This document shows positions 1 through 8,799 of a stretch of DNA of 64,000 nt, piece after piece. Position 1 is the stretch's first letter, and each line of letters opens with the position of its first letter. The notes beneath the pieces were generated by a model. The model was not told where the DNA came from. It was given only the letters and a program-made list of their open reading frames with translations, and searched no databases. The position numbers and the translations under genes were made by a program. This stretch comes from Comamonas sp. KCTC 72670 (lineage in GTDB: Bacteria; Myxococcota; Myxococcia; Myxococcales; Myxococcaceae): positions 186,001-250,000 of the forward strand of contig BNCN01000004.1 of NCBI GenBank assembly GCA_014656495.1, given 5' to 3'.

Positions 1-228
1 CCGCACTGGAAGGACTTCCACCGCATCGAGGAGCTGTCGCGGGTCATCGTGCTCAACCGCGCGGGCTATCCGGCGCCACGCACCGTGGGGCCGCCGCTGG
101 CCGAGGTGTCCTCGACGTTGATTCGCGACCTGCTGGCTCGCGGTGAGGCGCCCGCGGAGCTGGTGCCCGCGCGGGCCATCGCCTATGCGCGCGAGCACGG
201 CCTGTATGGCCTGAAGCCCACGCCCTGA
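1..228 (+). CDS. nadD: Nicotinate-nucleotide adenylyltransferase, C-terminal part
   Basis: This is the last 75 residues of an open frame that enters from the left edge, so the start is outside the window. It contains the motif SSTLIRDLL followed by a short helix-rich end (IAYAREHGLYGL). That matches the C-terminal S-S/T-x-I-R nucleotide-binding signature of the NadD branch of the nucleotidyltransferase superfamily. NadD adenylates nicotinate mononucleotide in cytoplasmic NAD synthesis. Assignment rests on this motif and the family-typical C-terminus; the N-terminal HxGH motif cannot be checked here. Confidence 0.85.
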   Translation, partial: PHWKDFHRIEELSRVIVLNRAGYPAPRTVGPPLAEVSSTLIRDLLARGEAPAELVPARAIAYAREHGLYGLKPTP

Positions 229-231
229 AGC

Positions 232-252
232 CTGGGCCTGCTACAGGCCCAG
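232..252. terminator. Hairpin between convergent genes (nadD and the barrel protein)
   Basis: A perfect 9-bp inverted repeat, CTGGGCCTG / CAGGCCCAG, has the 3-base loop CTA. That loop is the stop codon (TAG) of the minus-strand gene. It lies just after the nadD stop. No T-run follows on either side. A bidirectional terminator or transcript-end stabiliser is inferred. Confidence 0.5.
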
Positions 253-3200
253 TCCGAAGAGGTGCAGGTGGTCCAGGCCGCGTTCGAACCGGTACGCGTA
301 TTGGTAGTAGAGCGACACCGGGACGGACTGCCCGAAGGTGAGCCGGAGCGACGCCGAACCGCCAGCGGCTGCGTAGTTGGCGCGGTTGTCGGTGCGGGCG
401 ATGGCGCCGAAGGCGTCGAAGCCGATGTCCCGTACGAAGAGCGACGGGAAGAGCCAGAGCGTGGAGGCCCAGCCGTAGTCGATGGGCACCCGGTATTGGT
501 AGGAGGCGGAGCCGATGAGCGCGTTGCGTGCGCGAATCTGCAGGTCCTCGTAGCCGCGCAGGTACTCGCTGAAGGCGATGCCCGGCTGGAGCAGCAGGGG
601 CAGGGGCTCCGTCTGTTGGTTGGCGCGGTTGCTGTACCAGACCTGGCCCGCCGTCAGCCCGCCCACTTGAAGCAGTCCGGAGGTCGCGCCCGGCAGGAAG
701 CGGCCCACCGCGGAGAGGCGGAAGTTGTCGCGCCCCGTGAAGGGCAGGCCCCCGAAGAAGCCGTCGAGGCCCAGGCGAAGGTCTCCGATGGTCGCGTCGC
801 GGAGGAACGCGCGGGGATACACGCCCGCCGCGCCGGTGATGCCCAGGCCACGCTGCGTGCCGCCGTACGAGGTGGCGTCTCCGGCGAAGTACGAGGCGGA
901 GATTTCCGGTCCGATGATGCGCGTTTCGAGCTCGGGGAAGCGGTCCGTGGCGTCGAACTTCCGGTTCAGCGCGAGCACGCCGAACGTCACCGGCGTGCTC
1001 CAGAACGTACGCGACGCGAACGCCGTGGCTTGGAGGTCGGTGCGATCGCTCTGACGGAAGCGAGCGCCGGAGACCTGGATGTACCAGGGCGCGAGCGTGG
1101 CGTTGCCGTAGGCCAGCGTCACGCTCGGCGCGTCGTCCCGTGAGTCGAACGTGAGCAGCAGGGAGTAGGCGTGGCGGCCGAGCCGGTCCTGTCCCGCGAG
1201 TGCCAACCCGCCCATGGCGTAGGTCTCGTCCGTATTGTCGGGATTGGCCGCCGCGAAGATGTACGGCAGGCGGAACTCGGGGATGAAGAAGCGCTCCAGG
1301 GGCGAGTAGGGCTCGTCCGAGAGGATGACGAGCTCGGCGCCCGGGTCGGCAGGCGCGACGACGGGGGAGTCCAGGCCGGAGAGCGCCGTGGGCGCGTCGG
1401 CGTTGTCAGGCGGCCCATCCGTGTCGTCAGGAGGCTGCGTCGCCGCGTCGCTGCCGGTGGGGGCCTGGTCAGCCGCGCCTGCAGGCTGCGTCGCCGCGTC
1501 GCTGCCGGCGGGCGGAGCTGCGTCCTGGGTGCTGGCATGCTGCGTGGGCGCGTCGATGCCTTGGGGGACGGACGAAGCCGCGCCTGCGGCGTCTGCCGGC
1601 TGGGTGGGCCTCGTGCCGACGGATGGGGGGGCGGTCGGAGAGGGCGACGATTCGCCCGAAGGGGACCGCTGTGTCTGGGACATCGGCGCCACGGTCGTCG
1701 GGGCCATCCCGGTCGTCCCGCTAGGCGCATTGGGGAAGGCGACGAACGCCTCATCCGGTGCCACCGGACTCACCGAACTCGGCGGCACATCGGCCGGACT
1801 CGCCGCGCTGGACGCCGCCCGAGCCGTTCCGGTGGAGGTCAGGCCGGGCGCCGTGTCGGGCTGCGCCGTGGCGTCTCCAGCGACCATCGCCGTGGCAGCG
1901 TCACCGGACGCTGGATGGGGCTGTGCATCGGGTTCGCTCAGCGCAGCGCCAACCGTGGCCAATGGTGGCACCGGACCTTCCACCGACGCCGTGGCACCCG
2001 CGCGCTCCTCGGCGGCAATCGCCACGATGGGCGCACGGTCGATGCTGAAGTCGAGCCCCTCCCGGTTGAGGAACAGGACTTCCTCCGTGCCCACGGGCTG
2101 CACGTCCATCACCAGGTGCGGCGCGTCGGTGATGCGGACCACCTCGCGGGTGGACACCGTCAGCAGGTGGGCCTGGAGCCGGCCCTGGTACTGCCGGAGG
2201 AACACGAGGCGGTCATCGTCCAGCCAGCGTGGGGAGTAGTTGAAGTGCCCATCCCGCGTCAGCCAGCGCAGGCTGCCGTCCACCTCGCGAAGCACCAGGT
2301 CCCAGCCCGAGCCACCCGACATGGGGAACACCACCCGGCCGCCATCCGGCGCGACCGCTGGCGGACCCACGGAGGTGCTCGCCTCGAACGCGGTCAGCGG
2401 CTCTCGCGCCCCTGTCTCCAGGTTGAGCCGCACCACGTTCGCCGAGTCACCTTCGACCTGGACGTAGACGTACCCCGTTTCATCCGGCGTGACGCTGCCG
2501 CCCATCCCCGAGACGTCATCCCAGAGGCGAACCACCTCACCGTCGCGAGCGTCCACCTTCCACAGGCGGGCCGTGTAGCCGCCCTCCGAGTTCAGGTCCG
2601 CCATCACCAGGTACAGCCACGCGCCATCGCGGCTGAACGACATCCCGCTGACCAGCGTCGGGGAGCCCAGCACCCAGCGGCGCAAGGGCACCAGCTCCAC
2701 CAGGGGGCGCTCGAAGCGCACCCGCCCATCCGGCTCCAGCACGGTGAGCCGGGTGTAGCGCTCACGCCCCACGCCCACCGTCGCGCTGACGCCGCTGCCC
2801 GCATGCGTCGCCAACCGCGAGAAATAGCCCGCGTCCGCGACCCAGGTCCGCTGCGACGCGGGCCGCTGGCGCGCGCTCAGCTCGCGGCGGAGGACCTGCG
2901 TGTACTCCTGGAACAGGTCCCCGATGTCCCGCCCGTACACGCGCTTGAAGCGCAGCGTCACGGCGAGGGGGGGCACCCACGAGCCGCCCTGTTCATCCAC
3001 CAGCTTCCACAGCTTGGGCTCCCCGTAGGTCTTCGCGAGGTACTCCACGAAGTGCATGCCCGTCATGTAGTTGCCGCCGAAGGGGTCCAACGCCCGGTGT
3101 TCGGGGGACAGGTAGCCGGGGTTCAGCCGCCCGTCCTTGACCTGCACCACGGAGTCGAACCAGCCGCGCCAGATGGGGCTGTGGGGGCGCCCGGCGTCCT

Positions 3201-3777
3201 TCTCGAACTGGCCCTCGTAGTAGGTGGCCAGGCCCTCCAGGAACCACGACTCCGTGTAGGAGTTGGGCTGGAACAGGCCGCCGGTGAGCAGGTTGAGGAA
3301 GCCCCAGACGCCGTCCGTCTGCTGGAGCTGCACGTAGTGGACGGCCTCGTGGCAGGCCACGTCCCCGACGTCCACCTCGCCCAGGTTGAAGAGGTGGAAG
3401 AGCTCCAGCGTCAGGTGCGACGGCATCACCATCTGCTGGGGCACGCTGGCGTAGTCCGGGACCACGTAGGCGTTGTTGAAGTTGGAGCTCGTCAGGTAGA
3501 CGAGCACCCGGTCCCGGGGCTTCTGGCGCCAGGTCTGCTCCCGGAGGCGCGTCACGCAGCCCTCCAGCCGCGACGCCATGCGGAGCGCGGCCCCCCGGAG
3601 GTGCGCCGGGTAGTAGAGCTCCAGGCTCTCCGTCGTGAGCTTGCGCATCTCGTCCCGAGCGAACGAGGCCTGGATGTTCTGGGGGAAACGGGGTGTGACG
3701 AAAGCACACCCGCCGTTTGTCATCAGGAGACAGGTGGCGAGGACAGCCCAGCGCAGCCACCAGCGGGAAGCGGGCAT
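241..3777 (-). CDS. Exported zinc-metalloprotease / beta-propeller / outer-membrane barrel fusion
   Basis: A 1178-residue protein. After an N-terminal hydrophobic signal (possible lipobox ending NGGC), residues about 60-300 carry HEAVH near residue 143 and a downstream WFLEGLATYYE helix, the gluzincin arrangement of peptidase MA-like metalloproteases. Residues about 330-600 contain TolB/PD40-type beta-propeller repeats (SFSRDGAWLYLV, VAPDGGRVVFP). Residues about 610-830 are a Pro/Ala/Thr-rich linker with imperfect GSDAATQP repeats. The last ~330 residues resemble an Omp85/surface-antigen beta-barrel, rich in alternating Tyr and Gly strands. The start at 3777 is chosen because AGGA lies 8 bases upstream; ATGs at 3798 and 3786 are possible. 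It probably sits in the outer membrane with the protease in the periplasm or on the surface. Domain calls are motif-based; the substrate is unknown. Confidence 0.75.
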   Translation of the reverse strand: MPASRWWLRWAVLATCLLMTNGGCAFVTPRFPQNIQASFARDEMRKLTTESLELYYPAHLRGAALRMASRLEGCVTRLREQTWRQKPRDRVLVYLTSSNFNNAYVVPDYASVPQQMVMPSHLTLELFHLFNLGEVDVGDVACHEAVHYVQLQQTDGVWGFLNLLTGGLFQPNSYTESWFLEGLATYYEGQFEKDAGRPHSPIWRGWFDSVVQVKDGRLNPGYLSPEHRALDPFGGNYMTGMHFVEYLAKTYGEPKLWKLVDEQGGSWVPPLAVTLRFKRVYGRDIGDLFQEYTQVLRRELSARQRPASQRTWVADAGYFSRLATHAGSGVSATVGVGRERYTRLTVLEPDGRVRFERPLVELVPLRRWVLGSPTLVSGMSFSRDGAWLYLVMADLNSEGGYTARLWKVDARDGEVVRLWDDVSGMGGSVTPDETGYVYVQVEGDSANVVRLNLETGAREPLTAFEASTSVGPPAVAPDGGRVVFPMSGGSGWDLVLREVDGSLRWLTRDGHFNYSPRWLDDDRLVFLRQYQGRLQAHLLTVSTREVVRITDAPHLVMDVQPVGTEEVLFLNREGLDFSIDRAPIVAIAAEERAGATASVEGPVPPLATVGAALSEPDAQPHPASGDAATAMVAGDATAQPDTAPGLTSTGTARAASSAASPADVPPSSVSPVAPDEAFVAFPNAPSGTTGMAPTTVAPMSQTQRSPSGESSPSPTAPPSVGTRPTQPADAAGAASSVPQGIDAPTQHASTQDAAPPAGSDAATQPAGAADQAPTGSDAATQPPDDTDGPPDNADAPTALSGLDSPVVAPADPGAELVILSDEPYSPLERFFIPEFRLPYIFAAANPDNTDETYAMGGLALAGQDRLGRHAYSLLLTFDSRDDAPSVTLAYGNATLAPWYIQVSGARFRQSDRTDLQATAFASRTFWSTPVTFGVLALNRKFDATDRFPELETRIIGPEISASYFAGDATSYGGTQRGLGITGAAGVYPRAFLRDATIGDLRLGLDGFFGGLPFTGRDNFRLSAVGRFLPGATSGLLQVGGLTAGQVWYSNRANQQTEPLPLLLQPGIAFSEYLRGYEDLQIRARNALIGSASYQYRVPIDYGWASTLWLFPSLFVRDIGFDAFGAIARTDNRANYAAAGGSASLRLTFGQSVPVSLYYQYAYRFERGLDHLHLFGLGL

Positions 3778-3875
3778 GCAGGCCATCCTACAGGCCACAA
3801 TTCATAGCCACGACCGCGATTTTCACGGTAAGGGGTGGGCCCGTCGCCTCCCTATTACCGAGTCTGGATTCCGCC

Positions 3876-5201
3876 ATGTCCGAACCCGCCACCCAGGCGC
3901 ATCCCGTTCCGCAGCACGTCCACAACGCGCAGATGCAGGTCGCCGCCGCCATCGAGCAGGCCGAGGGCAAGCCGGTCGACTTGCTCAAGGCGCCGTGGAC
4001 GGAGGTCGAGACCGCCATCGCCAAGCTGACGGGTGGCCCGTTCCAGGTGAACAAGCCGGAGCACCAGACGCTGGCGCTCGGGCTGGCGGGCGCGTTCGCC
4101 CTGCGCCTCATCCAGGAGCACCAGGCGTTCTGGTTCCCCAACCGGGACTCGCCGGAGGGGGCCACGCTGGGCTTCCCCGAGGCCATCATCATGCTGTCGC
4201 CGTTCGGCGCCGTGATGGACTCGCTGGGGCAGGGCAAGCTGGCCCGGCTCGAGGACCTGGCCGCGGACATCCGCAAGTCGCTGGGGCAGGCCCGCTTTGG
4301 CGCCAACCCCGCCCAGGCCCTGGGGGGCCAGGCGCCGAAGCTGACGCCGGTGGACTACCAGCGCCTGTTCGACCCCGGGTTCCTCCAGTTCGTCGTGCTG
4401 GATCCGCAGAAGGCGGCCACCGCCCTGGAGACGAAGCCGGACGGGCTCGCCCGGGACGTGCGCAACGCGCTGGGCCGCACCCAGCCGCCGCTGCCGCCCG
4501 AGGCGCGCCAGCAGTTCGAGGGGCAGATCGTCCAGTCCCTCCAGCGCCTGGATACGACGAAGTCGCTCATCGACCAGGCCGAGCGCGCGCCCCGTCTGGC
4601 GGAGCTGATGGCGCACCTGTTCGGCACGGTGGGTGGCACGGGCTCGGCGCCCGAGGACTTCTGGCACGACCTGGTGCTGCCGCTGCTGTTCATCGGGAAC
4701 CCGGCGAGCTTCCCGCCCCTGGATGACGAGGAGCTGGAGATGTTCCGCCAGGGCGCGGACCCGCTGCCGCTCTTCGTGGACCTGGTGCCGCACGCGCACA
4801 AGGCCCCCGACGAGGGCCTGCTGGGCGCCTTCGAGATGAGCGACATCGGCCTGGTGCACCAGGGCTTTGGCCGCGTGGGCGCGCTGCGCCTCATCCGCAT
4901 CAACGCCGCGCGCATCCAGCCGCTGCTGGAGCAGTTCGACCCGGCGAAGACGGCGGACACGCTCCAGCGCTTCACCGAGTACGTGGCGAAGTCCGCGGGC
5001 AAGCCCGCCACCGAGTCGCCGCAGGGCAAGGAGATGCTGCAGGCCGCGCTGACGCTGCTCTCCGACCTGAAGCGCTCCGTGACGCAGGTTCAGGGTGGCG
5101 CGCTGGCGCTGCGCCGGCTCACCGAGGCCGAGGCCGCGTCCGAGCAGGCCCTGGCCGTGGTCCGCAAGGCCCTGCAGGGCTCCATCATCCTGACGGCGTA
5201 A
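3876..5201 (+). CDS. Hypothetical cytoplasmic protein, 441 aa
   Basis: A 441-residue product with no signal peptide or clear transmembrane segment and no motif I recognise. It is mostly predicted helix, rich in Ala, Leu, Gln and Pro, with a central conserved-looking stretch around FIGNPASFPPLDDEE and a helical C-terminus (LLSDLKRSVTQVQGGALALRRLTEAEAASEQAL). The start at 3876 follows the first in-frame ATG after a short gap from the divergent barrel gene; the open frame extends upstream, but codon use there looks non-coding. Its last 17 bases overlap the convergent DUF2520 gene. Codon use is normal for the region, so it is very likely expressed; function not assigned. Confidence 0.8.
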   Translation: MSEPATQAHPVPQHVHNAQMQVAAAIEQAEGKPVDLLKAPWTEVETAIAKLTGGPFQVNKPEHQTLALGLAGAFALRLIQEHQAFWFPNRDSPEGATLGFPEAIIMLSPFGAVMDSLGQGKLARLEDLAADIRKSLGQARFGANPAQALGGQAPKLTPVDYQRLFDPGFLQFVVLDPQKAATALETKPDGLARDVRNALGRTQPPLPPEARQQFEGQIVQSLQRLDTTKSLIDQAERAPRLAELMAHLFGTVGGTGSAPEDFWHDLVLPLLFIGNPASFPPLDDEELEMFRQGADPLPLFVDLVPHAHKAPDEGLLGAFEMSDIGLVHQGFGRVGALRLIRINAARIQPLLEQFDPAKTADTLQRFTEYVAKSAGKPATESPQGKEMLQAALTLLSDLKRSVTQVQGGALALRRLTEAEAASEQALAVVRKALQGSIILTA

Positions 5202-6054
5202 GCAGCCGTTCCAAGGCGGTGCGCGCCGCGGGCTCCAGCCGGTCTCCGGCCAGCCCCAGCGCGCGCCGCGACAGCGCCCGGTAGAGCGGCGCGACGTCGC
5301 CCGGGAGCGCCTCCAGGTGTGCCCCCACGACGCCCGCGTCTCCGCGGACGATGGGCCCGGTGAGGCCCCCTGCGAGGCCCCGGCTCTCCAGTCCCCGAAG
5401 CGCCGACTGCATCAGCGGGAGCAACGCCGCCAGGGCGTCCTCGGGCCGGATGCCCGCCGCGCCCAGGGCCGCCACGGCCGCGTCCGCCAGCGACACCAGG
5501 CCCCCGGCGCTCAGCACTGCGCCCGCGTGGTAGGCCGCGCGGTGTTCTTCCGGCACCTCGATGACGCGAAGCCCCGCGTCCACGGCCATGCGCCGGAGGA
5601 TGTCTCGCAGCGCGGGGGAGCGGGTGCTCACCGCCACGGTGCTGCCCACGAGCGAGTCCCGAGGCGAGGACACGGCGCAGAGCGGATGGAACGAGCCCCG
5701 GCTCCGGCCTCGCGCGGACCCCAGCGCGTCGAGCGAGAGCGCTCCGGCCGTGTGCACCAGCGAGGCCGTGCGGGGGAGGGCGGAGGACAGGGCCTCGGCG
5801 ACGGCGGGCACCGAGGCGTCCGGGACGCAGAGCAGCGCGACGCGGGCCCGCTTCAGGTCGGCGGCGGTGGCGGGCTTCAAGCCCAGCGCCTTGGCGCGCT
5901 CATGTCCCGCGTCCGTGCGCGAATGGATGCGCACGGGCCACCGCTTCGCTTGCAGGGCGAGCCCGAGCGCGCCGCCGAGCCGGCCCATCCCGACAATCAC
6001 CACGGGAGGGCGACGGCCGGAGGTCCCGGTGCGGCGGCGGGGGGCGGGGCTCAT
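5185..6054 (-). CDS. Rossmann-fold DUF2520 (ProC-like) dehydrogenase
   Basis: A 289-residue protein. Residues about 17-45 hold VVIVGMGRLGGALGLAL, a GxGxxG dinucleotide-binding loop, followed by a Rossmann domain related to pyrroline-5-carboxylate reductase and ketopantoate reductase. The second half (HPLCAVSSP, HRAAYHAGAVLSAGGLVSL) matches the helical DUF2520 domain usually found with it. The substrate of this family is not established. Its start overlaps the stop of the upstream clpC-like gene by 4 bp, so the two are translationally coupled. The C-terminal end overlaps the convergent gene by 17 bp. Confidence 0.82.
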   Translation of the reverse strand: MSPAPRRRTGTSGRRPPVVIVGMGRLGGALGLALQAKRWPVRIHSRTDAGHERAKALGLKPATAADLKRARVALLCVPDASVPAVAEALSSALPRTASLVHTAGALSLDALGSARGRSRGSFHPLCAVSSPRDSLVGSTVAVSTRSPALRDILRRMAVDAGLRVIEVPEEHRAAYHAGAVLSAGGLVSLADAAVAALGAAGIRPEDALAALLPLMQSALRGLESRGLAGGLTGPIVRGDAGVVGAHLEALPGDVAPLYRALSRRALGLAGDRLEPAARTALERLLTPSG

Positions 6055-8582
6055 CGCTCGCGCTGGAACTGGAGCTGCCCGGAGCTCACGGCGATGCGCA
6101 CGCGGTCGCCCGTGCCGAACTCACCCGACAGGATTCGCTCCGCGAGGGGGCCTTCCACCAGCCGCTGCACCATCTGCCGCATGGGGCGCGCGCCCAGCAT
6201 GGGGTCGAAGCCGCCGGACTTCAGCAGGTGGCCCACGACGTCGTCGCCGGCCACGTACTCGATGCCGCGCTCGGTGGCGAGCCGCTTGCTGCTCTCCTCC
6301 AGCAGCAGCGTGGCGATGCGCGCGACCTCCACCTCCGCCAGGGGGCGGAAGGGGAGCCGCTCATCGATGCGGTTCCACAGCTCCGGCGGCAGCGCCTTGC
6401 GGGCCACCGCGGAGGCCGCGTCCATGGCGTCGCCAGGGCCCGCCGCGTCCGCGCCGAAGCCCACCGGCCGGCCCGTGCGGGAGAAGGCCTCCGCGCCCAG
6501 GTTCGTCGTCATCACGATGACGGTGTTGGAGAAGTCGATGTGGCGGCCCTTGCCGTCCGTCAGGCGGCCTTCCTCCAGGACCTGGAGGAGGAGCATCTGC
6601 ACCTCGCGGTGCGCCTTCTCGATTTCGTCCAGCACCACCACCGACGAGGGGCGGCGGCGGACCGGCTCCGTGAGCTGTCCACCCTCACCGAAGCCCACGT
6701 ACCCGGCGGGCGAGCCGATGAGGCGCGAGACGCCGTGCTGCTCGGACATCTCGCTCATGTCCAGGCGCACCATCGCGTCCCGGTTGCCGAAGAGCACGTC
6801 CGCCAGCGCGCGCGCCATCTCCGTCTTGCCCACGCCCGTGGGGCCCAGGAAGAGGAAGCTGCCCATGGGGCGGCGCGACGCGAAGCCGGCGTAGTTGCGG
6901 CGGATGACCTTGGCGATGCGCGTGACGGCCTCCGAGTGGCCGATGACACGCTCCGCCAGGTCCTGCTCCAGCCGGAGCAGCCGCGACGAGTCGTTCATCA
7001 ACAGCCGCTCCTCGGGCACGCCCGCGAGCTTGGCCACCACCCGCGCCACGTCGGAGGGCTCCACCACCTCGCGGCCCTCGCGGTGGCAGCGGCTGCCCGC
7101 CAGGTCCACCACGGAGATGGCCTTGTCCGGCATGAAGCGGTCCGTCACGTAGCGGCTCGCCAGGGACGCTGCGGCCTCCAGGGCCTCCGGCGTGTAGCGC
7201 AGGCCGTGGTGCTCCTCGTAGCGGCCGATGATGCCGCGGAGGATCTCCACCGTCTCGGGGACGGAGGGCTCGTTGACCACCACCGCGGTGAAGCGGCGCT
7301 CCAGCGCCGGGTCGGTGCTGATGAACTTGCGGTACTCGTCGTGCGTGGTGGCGCCGATGCAGGGGAACTCGCCCCGCGCCATGGCCGTCTTCAGCTCGTT
7401 GGCCGCGTCCTGGGGGCCGTCGCCCGTGGAGCCCGCGCCCACCAGCGTGTGGATTTCGTCGATGAACACCACCACGCGGCCCTCGGCGCGGCGGACCTCG
7501 TCCTTCAGCGCGTTGAGCTTCTCGGAGAACGAGCCGCGCAGCTGGGTGCCTGCCACGAGGGAGGCCATGTCCAGCTCCACCAGCACCTTCTCCGACAGCG
7601 AGCCGCGCAGCGCGAGCAGCCGCTGGGCCACGCCTTCCACCACCGCCGTCTTGCCCACGCCGGGCTCGCCCAGGAGGCAGGGGTTGTTGGTGCGGCGCTT
7701 GCCCAGGATGTCGATGACCTCCTCGACTTCACGGGCGCGGCCCACCACGGGGTCCAGGCGGCCCTCGTGCGCGGCCTGGCTCAGGTTGCGGCCCAGCGAG
7801 GTGAGCAGCGGGTACGTCTTCGCGTCCAGCACGGGGGAGGCGGAGGCGGGCGCGGCGGGGCGCGTCAGGGGCGACGGGGCGGGCGTCACCGGAGCGGGCG
7901 CGGCGCGGGCCACCGGCGGCGCGACGGGCGGCGGCGGCAGGGCCTCCGGCTCCTCGTCCACGTCGATGAGGTCTCGCGGCGACAGCGCCGGCGTGCTGTA
8001 GCGCGGCGGCGGCGGCGGCGAGGAGGGCAGGGTGAAGGGCGGAGGCGTCGGCGGCGCGCTGGGGCGCGAGCGCGGCAGGCTGATGGCGACGGCCGAGGCG
8101 GGCAGGGGCGACGGCGGGGCGCCCAGGGGGCGGTTCGACGGACGCGGCCCCGTGGCCGACGCGCGGCCCAACTGGAGCCGGCGGGGCATGTGCCCACTGG
8201 TGAAGTAGGACATCGCCGTGCGCATCAGCCCGCCCAGGTCGAGCCCGGCCTGCTGCAGCAGCTCCTGCGCCGCGCAGCGCACCCGCGCCACGGCGATGAG
8301 CAGGTGGAGGCAGTCCGCCTCCTGCGAGCCCACGCTGGTGGCAATCTCACGGGTCTTCTCGCGCAGCTCCCGGAGCAGGCTGTCCGGCTCGGCCGGGGCG
8401 GACGTCAGGAGCTGGAGGATGGCGTCCTCGTCCACGCCCCGCTCCTTGAGGAGCAGCTGCGCACGGTTCTCCACCGTGAACAGCGCCAGGAGCACGTGGG
8501 CAGAGGTGACCCTCTGGACCACGCTTTGTGCGATGTCATTCGCCTCGTGGAGGACCTGCGCGAGGTCCGTGCTATCGACCAT
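6051..8582 (-). CDS. ClpC/ClpA-like AAA+ unfoldase
   Basis: An 843-residue Hsp100 ATPase. Residues 1-145 form a Clp_N repeat domain (SAHVLLALFTVENRAQLLL). About 120 Pro/Ala/Ser-rich residues follow as a linker. Then come AAA1 with Walker A GEPGVGKT (~307) and AAA2 with GPTGVGKT (~580), VVLDEIEKAH Walker B and the LGARPMR sensor-2 region. The long ClpB middle domain is absent. In AAA2 the loop after MTTNLGAEAF reads VGFG, where ClpA, ClpC and ClpX carry the IGL/LGF ClpP-docking loop. This suggests a ClpP-linked unfoldase rather than a disaggregase. The start at 8582 is preferred over 8639 because GGAG lies 6 bases upstream. Confidence 0.85.
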   Translation of the reverse strand: MVDSTDLAQVLHEANDIAQSVVQRVTSAHVLLALFTVENRAQLLLKERGVDEDAILQLLTSAPAEPDSLLRELREKTREIATSVGSQEADCLHLLIAVARVRCAAQELLQQAGLDLGGLMRTAMSYFTSGHMPRRLQLGRASATGPRPSNRPLGAPPSPLPASAVAISLPRSRPSAPPTPPPFTLPSSPPPPPRYSTPALSPRDLIDVDEEPEALPPPPVAPPVARAAPAPVTPAPSPLTRPAAPASASPVLDAKTYPLLTSLGRNLSQAAHEGRLDPVVGRAREVEEVIDILGKRRTNNPCLLGEPGVGKTAVVEGVAQRLLALRGSLSEKVLVELDMASLVAGTQLRGSFSEKLNALKDEVRRAEGRVVVFIDEIHTLVGAGSTGDGPQDAANELKTAMARGEFPCIGATTHDEYRKFISTDPALERRFTAVVVNEPSVPETVEILRGIIGRYEEHHGLRYTPEALEAAASLASRYVTDRFMPDKAISVVDLAGSRCHREGREVVEPSDVARVVAKLAGVPEERLLMNDSSRLLRLEQDLAERVIGHSEAVTRIAKVIRRNYAGFASRRPMGSFLFLGPTGVGKTEMARALADVLFGNRDAMVRLDMSEMSEQHGVSRLIGSPAGYVGFGEGGQLTEPVRRRPSSVVVLDEIEKAHREVQMLLLQVLEEGRLTDGKGRHIDFSNTVIVMTTNLGAEAFSRTGRPVGFGADAAGPGDAMDAASAVARKALPPELWNRIDERLPFRPLAEVEVARIATLLLEESSKRLATERGIEYVAGDDVVGHLLKSGGFDPMLGARPMRQMVQRLVEGPLAERILSGEFGTGDRVRIAVSSGQLQFQRER

Positions 8583-8799
8583 TCGAACTCCGGCAAGCGG
8601 CCAGACGAGCGCAATACACCCTCTCCGGGTCTCCGGCAAAATTTCCGCTACAGGGCGCTACATGTGCCTTAAAGCACTGGAGTAGAAAGCGTCCGGCAGC
8701 GGAATTCGGCTGCCTGCCCGCCTGTTCGGCGCCTTTCTTCGGTTGGCCAGGCAATTGCCTGAGGGCGAGCGACGTACTTCGCTCCGAGACCTCCACCAT

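Noticed and set aside
1171-3807. An 878-codon plus-strand frame over the protease-barrel gene
   Set aside because: Arg/His-rich, no motif, antisense to a gene with recognisable domains.
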